A stretch of DNA of 64,000 nt, taken from the NCBI GenBank assembly GCA_013397695.1, contig VYZI01000075.1, positions 303,131 through 367,130 on the forward strand. Reading direction: 5' to 3'. Positions 13,111 through 23,999 of this stretch are shown here, piece after piece; within the stretch, counting starts at the first letter, position 1; each line of letters opens with the position of its first letter. The position numbers were made by a program, and so were the translations under genes. The notes below the pieces were generated by a model. The model searched no databases, was not told the DNA's origin, and saw nothing but the letters and a program-made list of their open reading frames with translations. The stretch is from Centropus unirufus. Its lineage: Eukaryota > Chordata > Aves > Cuculiformes > Centropidae.

Positions 13111-14440
13111 CAACTCTTCAAATTTGCAACAGGGCATTTGTTCAAGTTGTATTAAAGATTGGATCTTTTCATAGATAGTGTGATATTTTCAATATACCCA
13201 AAAACTTTTTTCCTAGATTATTTTTGCACTTTTGAAAATGAGGTATTTGTGTCATCTTAGAAAGTGAGGTATGTTTTCTTTAGTAAAAAAAGAGCTAAAA
13301 AGGAAAAGCAACAACTCCCACACTGCAGATTGAAAATTAGTTTGTCCTTAGCAAGTGAGATGGTTTTGGCAGCAATCACACTAAACAGGGATTTTCCAAT
13401 CTTGGCTGCTAACACGAGATTCCTTGTTTAGGATCACATTGCTTGTAGATTACAGAATTGGCCACAGAATAGACACACTACTCAAATGACAGATTTGTCC
13501 AACCTGTGCCGTGTTACAGGAAACAGGGCCATGTTTTGTAAACCAGAGCTAATATTTTCCATCTGTAACCAAGTACAAGACTGATGAAGGACATAAAGAA
13601 TGTTCTGCAGTGGAGAATGACTGGAATAAGAAATCCATAGTCTTTTTATAAAGATGCATTTCATTTTTGTTTATTTCTCTTATTATAATTTGTAGTGTCC
13701 TGAAAATTAATGTTATTCTATTCTAGAAAACTGTACCTGGAACAGCCCAAGTATCAATGAGCAGGCAGATTCTCCAGAGAGGCTTTTGCAGCTCTTCAGC
13801 AAAATACAATAAAACATTTTATTTTAGTAGCTCACTTTGTAACATTCCCATGAAAATGCATTACGCATGTTATTGGGCAAAATGTCAAAAATGGGTCAGT
13901 TATGATGTGCTTCCTGCCCCCCTCCTTCCTATAGGACTAAACAGTCTCTGCCAAACTTTATTTCTTTTCTAGTATATCCAAACTTATGTATGTTGTCAGA
14001 AAACCAAGACTCCTACAGGAGATCACCCCACCAATCCCCATTGAACATGACAAATCTAGAAATTAAGTGATAGACAATGGCCAGAAAGAGCTTTTTATTC
14101 CTCACAAGAAGGATGAGCAACAGAAAATATTTCATGGCCACTTCCTAAAATTTCTTAGTACTTAGAAATAGCTTCTGGTAATTATTAATAGGTATTTAGC
14201 TTATTGTAGCACTAAAAGGTCCCTCTGAAGTGCCTCTCCCCATCTAAGAAAGGAGGAGGTGGACTTTCCTAAAACACCAGAGAGATACTTACTTTGGAGC
14301 TGCTTCTCTTCAATAGTCAGTGGGCAGGAATAATAACTCTTCTCTTCCAGAAATAGGTATCTCCAGTAGGCTGGGTGAATCCTGCCCTCAGCTGGCCATT
14401 GCTTTTCCCTAATTGTAAAGGGAGACCTGCAGATGTTTGC
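13111..14440. other. non-coding DNA, nothing recognised
   Basis: Ordinary AT-rich sequence with no coding exon or repeat family that I could support. Confidence 0.4.
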
Positions 14441-14449
14441 ATTGTATGT

Positions 14450-14524
14450 CCCTGATCCTCAAAGTTGCTGAGCATCTTGCAACCTGTGAGTGAAATGTGT
14501 GAATACTCGACATTTTCCTGATTT
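14450..14524. repeat. possible ancient sauropsid dispersed repeat fragment
   Basis: The segment starting CCTGATCCTC and continuing through GCTGAGCATCTTGCAAC resembles a dispersed, partly palindromic sequence (cctgatcc...gctgagcac...) that recurs in bird and reptile genomes. The return arm is poorly preserved: I count about 10 of 22 matching positions. Treat this as a weak assignment from memory. Confidence 0.2.
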
Positions 14525-14672
14525 TTTTCCTCAATGGAGGAGAGCTTGCTGGGAGATAATATTTTTCAAAATTGTTTTCAAATTTGGTTTAGAGAGGAAA
14601 GGCTCTGGCTGGGGTGACAGCAGAGTAGCCCTCTGTCAAGAGCTCTTGCTGAACTCTTCACATGCGGACCAA

Positions 14673-14691
14673 GTGTGTGTGTGTGTGTGTG
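14673..14691. repeat. (GT)n microsatellite
   Basis: A run of about nine GT units followed directly by GG. Confidence 0.95.
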
Positions 14692-14879
14692 GACAAGAGT
14701 TGGAAGACTGAGACCACGTTTTAGAAGATAGGGCCAGAAGTATGAAAGTGATACCTCTGAAAGGTCAAAACCAACCCAGATCATAGTGACCCTCAATAGA
14801 TGACAGGAGGGTGCAAAAGGGAAGACATTTGCCAGGCTGGGATTTCCAGGCAGCTGAAGAGACTCAGAAAATTATGCTG

Positions 14880-15031
14880 CTTTGGGGCAGGACAGACAGC
14901 CACAAAAGTTTTGCACTTGTGGAAGGGGATTTCTTTAAATGATGGGTTGATGATATGGCTTAGTGGTAGACAGGTATGGTTGGACTCGATGCTCTCAGTG
15001 GCCTCTTCCAACCTATCGATTCTATGATTCT
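14880..15031 (+). mobile_element. truncated CR1-like 3' tail
   Basis: The last ~70 bases have the typical avian CR1 terminal layout: a GGTTGGACTCGATG block, CTCTTCCAACC, then ATTCTATGATTC at the very end. The part before 14950 is less certain and may not belong to the element. Orientation is sense on +. Such 5'-truncated tails are the commonest interspersed repeats in bird genomes. Confidence 0.6.
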
Positions 15032-18000
15032 TAAAGGGTTGAATTTGGCTCAAAGTATTTCTCTGAGTTTTTGGTGCTTGCAGAAGTCTTGGGACTGTGT
15101 TTTAACCACAGTGTGAAAAATGCTGTATGTAAGTAGTTAGTAAGTAAGTAGTCCTCTGCCGTGCTGTGTTCAATAGCAATGACTGCACAAATCCCCTGAG
15201 TGGCTTTTCTATTTTTTTTCTCATAAAGTTTATTGCTCTTGTAAAGTATTGCACACACATCCACCCTAATTTACATCTCCACAGAGTAGCACGTGGCTTC
15301 TCTAGGACTCTGCTGGAGGTGTATGAATATTTTAGCGTTCCTAGAAGGAAGGCTTTATGAATAAAGATTAGCAAATCACTGGTGGGAAATGCAACTCAGT
15401 TATGTGTTTCAAGAGAAGTTGCAGAGGTGCCTTCCTTTTATTGGATAATGGACCTGGTGGTAAAATTTTAGTTAGTAATTACATGTTTCTGATACATAGA
15501 CAACTTCTTTAACTTCTCATTGCTTGTAAAACACAAAGATACTTTCAAGTAAAGCTTCATATGAAATGAAATGGTTTTCTCACACTGAATAACAAACTTT
15601 CCAGGAAGAAACAGCTTGCAGTGATGACATAGCCCCAGCCTTCAGTAGGCTATATAAGAGAAATATTGGTACCCTCCCAAATGGTGGCAGTATTAGGCAC
15701 CACTACTTCAAAGAAGCTGGTATCCTACCTTAGGTAGTCAGTAGCTTTTGAAATAGTGATGGAAAAAATTAAAGACTGAGATCAGGTGGTGGTACCTGCT
15801 AAGATGACTTCTCCAGACTGGGAGTCTGCTAGTCTTACTGTAAACAAAGACTTTGAGCAACGGACTGGGACATACTGTGACATTTCTAAATACAATCCAA
15901 ATGAGTGAATACAAACAATTCAAATCAGTCTTCAAGAGAAGGTTTGAGGTGCCTAGCTACCAGGCAGTGTTTTGGGTTTTTTCTGCATTTTCATTTGGTA
16001 AGAAAAGTTTTTTCAAGGTAAATCTTGAATTTGCTTTAGATTGCAGGTTAGGATAAGACTTCTCTTAGCAACACATCATGTTAATCACAGCAGATTACAC
16101 AGCAGAGCTGAGTACCATTTTCCATATCTTAATCCCTGAGCAACTTACAGAGCAGTGCTTTGGTGGTTGCTGTGTGGGGATGGAATTAAGTTTGGAATTG
16201 GAGAGCTTCTTTGACCCAGATAAGAGAGGCCCAGAATAAAGCTAATCCTCCCAGAATGAGAGCTCTCATTTGAATCACTAAATGCCACCATACTTTTTCA
16301 AGGCAGGTCATGGACAATTGGCTATTTCCATTCACTGGGTCAGGGTTTCAGCTAGTGGGTTTTTTTCTGGCTGGTTCAGATGAAAGCTTGTTGTAGGTCT
16401 GCTGTCTTACGCCAGTTTTGGCCAGGCAGTTTAAAGGGAGGCGTTAGCTGTCCCATGCAGGGGCTGCTCTTCTTGTCTGATGGGCTGCCATTGATGTTAA
16501 GATTTGTAACAAAGTTGGGAAATTACATAACTATGTATATCTTAATGTTTTGCAACTACAAGACAAAAGCCAACTTTAGTGGGCGGACACATTCATATTC
16601 AGCATTTGCCAGAAGTGCCGATGATTGTGAGTAGATTATTCTGCTGCTTGTGGCTTCGTTTATGAGTAGAGCTGGAGTTAGGTCTATGGTTGTCAACACA
16701 GGAGATTCAAGTACACATTTCTTGTGGGAACATAGTCCTGTGTAGGTAGGAGGAGAGCTGGCACTTGAAGGAGCCTGCTCCACTTCAGAGGAGGGCTAAG
16801 TTTTAGTTTTCCTTAACTGAACTAAACACTTCTGTAGTATTGGTGCAGTGGTTAGTGCTGAGATGGAGAATCCAGCTCAGAAAAGCAGTGGCTGTTGGCG
16901 CGGTTCTTGGATACTTGTACTTTAGTCTAAGCTGGATGAGGAAAAGGAGAATGCTTAATCATGTCCAGCATTGGTCAGGGATACGCTATCTTGCCAAATA
17001 GGGCCAGCCTTGCAGCTCCTACTATGAGGACCCCAGCTAGTCCCCGTAACTGGTTTGCTAGTTTTAATTCAAGAATGAGTTACTGAAGGCTAGATCTAGT
17101 GCCAGCTAAGGATGGGTGTTAGCCGTAGGACTGCAGCTTTGCCTCTGCTCTTTGCTCTTTCTGGTTTTGGCTGGAGGCTGGGTCTGGGTGTGTGGTTGTA
17201 GGTACATCCTGGGGCGGTGCTTGCAGGTAGGAGTAACATCAAATTAAGTAAAGATGTGGGACCAGAAGGAATTGATTACCTTGTTTGTTGAGTCCTTCCC
17301 TTTGTTTCCCATTTGGGGAAATTTACTTTGTCAAACTCATTGGAAGCTCCTTTTGTGGATGATATGTGAATCGCCGAGTATAGCTCCTGATCCTTTAAAT
17401 TTTTTTTCAATAGTAAAATGTTATTTATAGCAAGGAGTTTGACAGAGGCTGTGGAATTATTGGCTGTATGTTTTATAAAGCGAGCCAAATGAAGACCAAA
17501 AATAATTTGGATTCAAATTCCTCTAAGCCCAAGTTCTGCATTAGCTCTGCTGCTATTCAAGGAATCCATGAAAAAAAAAAAAAGCATGAAAGCCTTTCAG
17601 AGTTGTTCAGTTTTTCTATTATCTTGCAGAATTTGGACCTTAGCCTAATCGAACCCTGGAAAAAATAGGAATTTGGTGTAACTGGAAACCTGATAGCAGA
17701 CATGGAAGAAGGTGCATAAACTGTTAAATTGATGCTTTGCAAGGATATGGACAGGAGGAATATAATGAAAGAAAGGGAACTGTGGCATTAGCATTTGGGA
17801 AAAGCTATTGCATTTTGCAGAGCATTGCTCCGGAATGGGGAATGACCTGGGATGCCCTGGAGACATACCTGGGCACCAACTCAGAGTCATGCGCAAACAC
17901 GTGGTGAGGGACTGACATTCACTTGGCCCTGACGATTCGCTTTTTCATTTGCACTACAAGTAGGTCGGTCACCACGCAGGCAAATTAAGAGGCTGCCATC

Positions 18001-18400
18001 TTCCTGTGGCAGGAGAGTGAGCTCCCAGGTCTAGGAAAGTCTCTGAGAGGGCAGTAAGAAAAGCCATAGCCACTTGGGATGATAAATTGCTGGGAAAACA
18101 CTAGGGAAGAACAGGGAAAAGAGTTGTGGTTGTAAATATTAACTATATGAAGCTACATGTAACTTGGTGTTGAGAAAAGTTTTGGCAGTGCTTTGCAAAA
18201 AATTTTGTCTGCAGAGAAATGGAAGCAGATGAAAGGATGAAAGCTCAAAGTGCACAAGCTAAACACTAGCAAGGTTTTGCTCTTCCAAATGTCCCTGTTT
18301 GGTTACCTGCCTGCTGCTGGGTATTTTCCCTTTCCTCCTTGGAATGTAATGGAATAGCAGTCTATTAAAGAAGTACTGGATTTCTTTTCCTCCTGTGTTC
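15032..18400. other. non-coding DNA, T/G-rich on +
   Basis: No exon or repeat family recognised. One 60-base row counted by hand (16381-16440) has A12 C10 G19 T19, showing the T>A and G>C bias seen by eye in much of the left part. A stretch at about 17260-17480 with CCTTTGTTTCC and TTATTTATAG motifs could be regulatory, but the evidence is thin. Confidence 0.4.
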
Positions 18401-18405
18401 CACAG

Positions 18406-18421
18406 GAACGCCGTCAGGAAG
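18406..18421 (+). other. candidate 16-nt microexon
   Basis: A long pyrimidine tract (about 18379-18401) ends in CCACAG. This is followed by GAACGCCGTCAGGAAG and then at once by GTGAGTTAA, a near-consensus donor. Both splice sites are strong, and the 16 bases hold two CpGs in a CpG-poor neighbourhood. The strand agrees with the T/G bias of this region. Microexons of this size are known in vertebrates, mainly in neuronal transcripts. No neighbouring exons were identified, so this remains a candidate, and chance pairing of splice motifs is possible. Confidence 0.25.
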
Positions 18422-18624
18422 GTGAGTTAAATGTCTCTGCAAGCAGATCCGAAGCATGCCCCTTGAGCGTTTTTGAAAGACCTAGTGAGGGTTACTGTGT
18501 TGCACGTCCAGCATTCCCAGGAGCTCTTTCAAACTACAAATGGGAGTTTTGGTGTTGTTGAAAGGTGAGAAAATCAGTACTTAGTTCCTTTCATCATTAA
18601 TACCAAACTTACTCAGCCTTGCAC

Positions 18625-19074
18625 ATGATGGTGGACTATGGGATGTTGGAACACGTTGAGAGGAGGGCTACAAAGATGATCAGAGGGCTGGAACACCACT
18701 GCTGTGAGGACAGAATGAGAGTTGAGTTTGTTCAGCCTGGAGAATAAATGGCACCAGGGAGACCTTACAGCACCCTTCCAGTACCTGAAGGGGCCCTGCA
18801 AGAAAGCTGAGGGACTTTTTACAAGGATGTGTATTGATAGGGTGATGGAGAATGACTTTAAATTGGAAGGGCGAAGATTCAGATTAGACATTAGGAAGAA
18901 ATTCTTCATGATGAGGGTAGTTGGACGCTGGAACAGGTTGCTCAGGAAAGCAGTGGATGTTCTCTCCCTGCTAGTATTTAAGGTCAGGTTGGATGGGTTC
19001 TTGAGCAGCCAGGGGGGTTGGAACTAGGTGATCTTTAAGGTCCCATTCAACCCACACCATTCTATGATTCTATG
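18625..19074 (+). mobile_element. CR1 LINE, 5'-truncated, sense on +
   Basis: This is a clear avian CR1 3' end. Recognisable blocks in order are GATGATCAGAGGGCTGGA, TTGTTCAGCCTGGAGAA, GAAATTCTTCATGATGAGGG, GGTTGCTCAGGAAAGC, TTGGAACTAGGTGATC and the terminal ATTCTATGATTCTATG repeat ending at 19074. It covers the end of the ORF2 region and the 3' UTR. Retrotransposition is impossible because the element lacks its 5' part. The open frames here are remnants of the element and not host genes. Confidence 0.92.
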
Positions 19075-22000
19075 CTCAGGCCTTTGGTGATCTTGAGCTT
19101 TCCCAATCCATCCTGTCTTCCAACAAATTTGCTGTGTCATTAGGCAGCCAGGGGCCATGTGTGCCGAACCAGAAGGTCCTGGGGGCCATTCCCCCCAGTC
19201 TCCTCATGGTGTGTATTGGCCACTCTTTCCTCACCACAGGGGACACCCTGGAGGCTGATATAACTCATATCACCATCTTGCCATGACCCGCCCTGACAAG
19301 GGGAAAATTTCAGTCAGTAGCCTCATTGGGTTGCAAACCTTTATGAATACCGCAACTAATAGCCCATGTAAGTGGAAGATTAATTTCTATACCACCTGGC
19401 AGCAAGCTGTGGATTAGGCTGTGCTCCCTCGTGTGGGTTTAATGTTGGAGAAACGGGGCACCGGAGTACCCAGACAATCGGCCTCTTGTTTAAACAATGA
19501 GCTTCTCGGTCTTGTTAGCCAGCGCTCTTAAATTTTCATTTTATTCTGGTATGCAGGCTTGTGTGATGTGGAGAATTGCTTCAGCACAGAAAGACTGCAA
19601 ACCTGTTCAATTAAAGGAAATGCTCAGATCCAGCTGTTGGTGTCCCATGAATGCCAATGCTCTTCATGGAGTAAATAAGAAGACCAACACACTCTGCCCT
19701 TGGAACAGATACGACAATTTGCGCCTTAATTCTCCTGAAAAAAAAGAGCCTTTGTTGGGGAATGATGGTTGGGGAAAAGGAGGGGGAATATTTAGTGCAG
19801 AAAATGCCCAGTGAGACAAAGTCTTCTGCAGATAACAGTGAGGTCTCTATAGCATGAGCCTAGAAAATAGGCGCCATAAGAAGCATGTATAGTACAAGCT
19901 CCTGTTACAGCTATAGAATTGTCTTGTAAATTTTGAATAACTTTCCTCTTACAAAAAAAAGCATATGTTACAGAGTAACTTACCCTATGCTTTCACTTCC
20001 AAGAAGCAGGCCAGCAGGCATAGCTGTGCTGCACAATTGCTGTGTGCACAGGAGCATAGTCCACACCATTCGCATGTTTTACCAGTTGCCTTGGTTTTGG
20101 TGACACATTGCTGCACTCATTTGTGGGTGACAGGATTGTCTGAGCAGTGTTGGGTGGTCAGTTTTTATGCCAGGTGTCTTTTTACAGGTGAGGAAAAATA
20201 TGGATGCATATATAAAATATCTTTTTTCCCTCTTTTTTTTTTTATATATGCGGTCCTACACCAAAAAATATTTTTAAAAAAAATCCCCAAAATGTGCCTG
20301 TAACTCTTTTATTTAACAAATTAAGAAAATCAATTACAATCATCTTCAAAATAATTCCATTCTTAGTTGACATGCAGTGGCTAACAATGCTGCCAAAGCT
20401 CAAAGCAACTCCACCAATCATTTTTCCGAAAGGCTGTTGAGACTCTCCTCCATTTTGCTTTCACATCTACCAACAAAAAGGGGTATCCTGTGAGCTCTTG
20501 ATCTTTAGGAAGAGGTAGTTATTGTGTAAAAACAGCTTTAGAAAGAAAACCTTGTGGGCTGCTGCAGTGTCTTAATGTTAACTTCCTGCTCACTTTTGCA
20601 CCCTGACTTTTTCTGACTGAGGGTAAGAAAACGTCTGTATTTGAACATGTGTCCACTCATACATAGTGAGGTGGGCAAGCTGAGCCTTGTCTCATTGTTA
20701 CGGGTCATGGAATGTTCTATAACCACCTCTTCGTCTCCCCACTCCTGGTTCCTAAGCTACAGAGATGGTCTAATTTCTTTTTTTTTTTTGCGTGCAAGAC
20801 CATGTAGATATAAATCTATTATATATAGTAGCATATATTATTAATTGTTTATATAAATTATAAAATATATATTATATTACATATATACAAAGGACTTATA
20901 TATATATAAACTACAACTGCACAGCAGCTGACCTTAATGCTTGTGTCTCAACCAAGTGCCAAGTATCTGAGACTGGCTCAGAGAAAGGAAGATGTTGGGA
21001 TGGGACAAACCACAGGAAGAAATGATGGGCCATTGACCCAGGTTTCTGCCGAGTGGCCATCTGCCACGACGCCAGAGACAGTGGAGCCTGGCACTCCATA
21101 TACTTGTCTCAGAAAAAGGGCTGGAAACTTAGTCTGCCACTGTCAAACCATTGTGTCTCTGAAAACGTGGCTTCTCCCACTCCTCCTGTCTCTGCAGCCT
21201 CAGCTTCAGTTTGTTCCTTGTCTAAAAATGATGATATGAAAGCTTTGAAATGTCACTGGCTGCAGTTTGGGCTGCTGTGGTGGAAATGGGTCTGTACAGG
21301 ATTTCAGCCCCTCACTGACAATGAAGTTCTCAGGTGTTAACTGGCCTTTCCAAATGGCTTAGTCAAGCATGTCTACCTTCATCTATCTACCCATATATGT
21401 ATAGGCAACTAAGTAAATATACACATGCCTATGTGGCTGTGTAGATATGTATACACACATCTATACCATTTACGTACCTGCAGATATGTTAAAAAAAAAT
21501 CAAATGTCAAGTTGAGGAAGTGGCACAGTGCTTTAAATCAGTGCAGAGAATGCAGGGGCTGTTAGGTCAAAGCTTTGCCGTTTTTCTAATGTGTGAATCT
21601 TATTTAGGACAAGGGATGAGCCCACAACTTTTGTGCAAGTAGTTTCACTGAAGGAATCTCCTCTGCACTCACCCAGCAGCCAGTAAAAGCCTTTTCTGGT
21701 GGATGGTAAAGCACACTGGAAGAGCAGATGCAGTTTTCTTTCAGCTAAGTTAAAAAGGCATAAACAGCTGATGAGGTGGTTCAAGTCAGCTGAGGAAAGT
21801 GGGCTGAAACCAAGCACTCAATGTCTTCCAGCAATGTTCCTCCATGTTTGGATAAGAACATAAAGTTAATGGTCAAAAGCATCCAAGAAGCTCCAGAACC
21901 AAAGCCCAGTGAGCTTTCAGTGCCTGATGAGATGCTTTCAAGGCTTTCACCCCCTGTGCTCCAGTAGAGTGACAGTACCCTAGACAAATATTTAGGAAGC

Positions 22001-22305
22001 TGAATCGTTGCAGTGAGGATTGTCTCTAACTACTCACCTTACTTTGGATTCAGGTTTTTGCACATGTGCTACCATGTGGAGGAAGAGCAGAAGGCTCTTC
22101 CCAGTATATCCCCAGGAGACACAGTTCTGTCCCACCACACCTGGACATGTTCCTGCACCCTCACCATCGATCCTGCAGTGATGGGCGTGCTGCATGGGAG
22201 CAGTCTGCCATATCTGATCCCTTCACCTTCAGGATTGTGGCCAATTGAGTGGGTGTTGCTGTAGCAATGTACACAGACAGTGTGTTAACTCACCACTTCC
22301 CTTGA
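19075..22305. other. non-coding DNA with low-complexity tracts
   Basis: No coding exon recognised. It holds an AT-rich tract near 20.8 kb and a TA/CA-rich low-complexity patch at about 21381-21480. The short open frames near 19497-19814, 19965-20303 and 20937-21340 have no recognised domain. Confidence 0.4.
20806..20910. repeat. AT-rich low-complexity tract
   Basis: About 105 bases of almost pure A and T with many TATA and TTATAT units, including (TA)n runs at the right end. Confidence 0.85.
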
Positions 22306-22312
22306 CAGGGCT

Positions 22313-22692
22313 TCGTAGAATTAGAGGTTGGAAAAGACCTCCAAGATCCTTAAGTCTGGCCTACTAAATCAGGTCCTGAAGGGCCATGCCTGCACACTTT
22401 TTCAATGCCTCCAGGGATGGCAACTTCACCACTTCCTGGGGCAGCCTTTTGCATCACTTGACTGCTCTTTTGGCAAAGAAATTTTTGCTAACTTCCAATC
22501 TAAGCATCTCCCAGCACAACTGGAAGTTGTTTCCTCTCATCCTATCACCTGTTCCTTGGAAGAGAAGACAACCATCTATCTCACTACAACCACCTTTCAG
22601 GTAGCTGTAGAGAGCAATATCTCCCCTCTCCCAACCTGGGAGATTCCAGTTCCCTCAGTTGCTCCTCAAAATTTGTTCTCCACACTCTTCAC
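22313..22692 (-). mobile_element. CR1 LINE 3' region, antisense on +
   Basis: The + strand reads as the reverse complement of a CR1 tail. It runs from GAGGTTGGAAAAGACCTCCA, through TGCCTCCAGGGATGGCAACT and TGGGGCAGCCTTTTGCA, to CTCATCCTATCACCTGTTCC and CAACCTGGGAGATTCCAGTT. The element is sense on the minus strand and 5'-truncated. An open frame of 186 codons on + starting at 22328 is antisense to this element and is not a gene. Confidence 0.88.
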
Positions 22693-23039
22693 CAGCTTCC
22701 TTGCCCTCCTCTTGACACGCAGCTCACACAGAGAAGGGCTGTGCAGTGAGAGGGAGTGGGACACACAAAACCCTTCCAGCCTTGAAAAATGCCAGCAGAG
22801 CTGCAGGCAGGCTCTTGTTGCACAGCAGCCAGACTGGCTGGCACCCCAACAGGGTGCTTCATCCCCAGACAGCTGCAGCCAGCCATGACAACACCCATGC
22901 TGGGCAGGAGGGAGGGGGATGCAGTCGGAGCAGGCTGGAGGGCAGCTGTGGGGGGAGCCTTGGTGGCACCCAGGGGGGCTTCTGCTTGTGCTGCACAAAC
23001 CACTCAGGCTAGAGATTTCAGACACTTGTCCATGTCCCC

Positions 23040-23500
23040 CAGTCACACCTCACTTGAGCCACAAACCACATGCACTCTTGCATATCTAAACTATACGACA
23101 CCCAGTGGAGACTAAACCCACTCCTGCACAGCACTTGTGTGCTGCACGCACCAGAAAGCACAGCTGTATGCAGCACACTTGGGATACAAACCACACCAGT
23201 GACATAGGAGCTCTGAGCACACCACAGCACACCACACTTCCAATGCCACACGTGACAGCACATGTGCTTGCAGACATGACACACCACCCCGCAAATGCTT
23301 GTTGCACACTGCACGGGACACTGCGGATGCATGATGCTCCACACAGGACACAGACACCGCTTATGACACAAACAAGACCAGTCCCTTGAACGCACAGCCA
23401 CATTGTGTGCGTTGCACACTCACCCAACACATCTGCACACAGCACTCCTGTGCCCTGCACACTCACACACGCATGTTCTGCCACACGTGTCCCCCTCCCC
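23040..23500. repeat. degenerate CACA / GCACAC-rich low-complexity block
   Basis: The + strand is built from irregular GCACAC, CACACC and ACACA units with no constant period, as expected of a decayed minisatellite or an expanded (CA)n. Because stop codons are rare in such sequence, long frames stay open in several frames on both strands (for example 23086-23502 on minus, 23105-23389 on +). Those frames are a result of composition. Confidence 0.75.
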
Positions 23501-23602
23501 ATCTCCCCACCGCCTCCCCAATGTCATCATCCTCCTCCATCCAGGTCCCTTTTCCTTGGATACTTATTGTTCAAGGAAGATGCTGTTCCATAACTCAAGC
23601 TC

Positions 23603-23662
23603 AATAAAGTCTCACACCATAACCACAGAAGGGTTGGTTGTTTTGTTTTTTTTTGTTTTGTT
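23603..23662 (+). terminator. candidate poly(A) signal with GU-rich downstream element, + strand
   Basis: AATAAA lies at 23603-23608 in a CTCAATAAAGTCTCACACC context. A GU/U-rich stretch (GGGTTGGTTGTTTTG and on) follows at 23631-23662, within the usual distance for cleavage-factor binding. This is the normal layout of a vertebrate 3' end. The upstream transcript is unknown: about 460 bases of CAC-rich repeat and a CR1 fragment lie just before it. AATAAA alone is common by chance, so confidence comes mainly from the pair. Confidence 0.35.
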
Positions 23663-23943
23663 CTAATGATGCTTACTTTATTATTATTATACTATTGCAC
23701 TTGAACAACATGCCTGCACATAATACAGATACTCTCAGTTCATCCCCTGACAGCAGCCCACCCCCCCTGTGCATAAGGGATGCTTTTACAGTTTGCATTT
23801 CCCAGCTATGTCCAGGGGAAAGGGGTGAGGAAGGGATTAGCAAGAAGTAAAAGGAAAGGACATCACTTCCTGGTAGCTGAACTGAGAAGGCAGTATTCAT
23901 CCAGCTCCAGGCGGATGTAATCCTTTCTTCTGCCCCTCACTTT

Positions 23944-23998
23944 TAGCTACACAACCAAATAATAGCATAACATTTGCTCTTACAATCATTATTTTATT
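23944..23998 (-). terminator. candidate poly(A) signal with GU-rich downstream element, minus strand
   Basis: TTTATT at 23993-23998 reads AATAAA on the minus strand. About 35 bases further along that strand comes TTTGGTTGTGTAG (around 23945-23958), a GU-rich element of the kind that directs cleavage. It faces the + strand signal 390 bases away. It could end the proposed minus-strand transcription unit of the right part. A second minus-strand AATAAA at 23677-23682 sits in a TTA microsatellite and lacks a GU-rich follower, so I do not prefer it. Confidence 0.35.
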
Positions 23999-23999
23999 T

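Noticed and set aside
22328..22888. 186-codon open frame on +
   Set aside because: Its first two thirds are antisense CR1 sequence and the rest runs into low-complexity DNA. No host-protein features.
23086..23502. 138-codon cysteine- and valine-rich open frame on minus
   Set aside because: Direct result of reading the reverse complement of CAC repeats (GTG, TGT, GTG codons).
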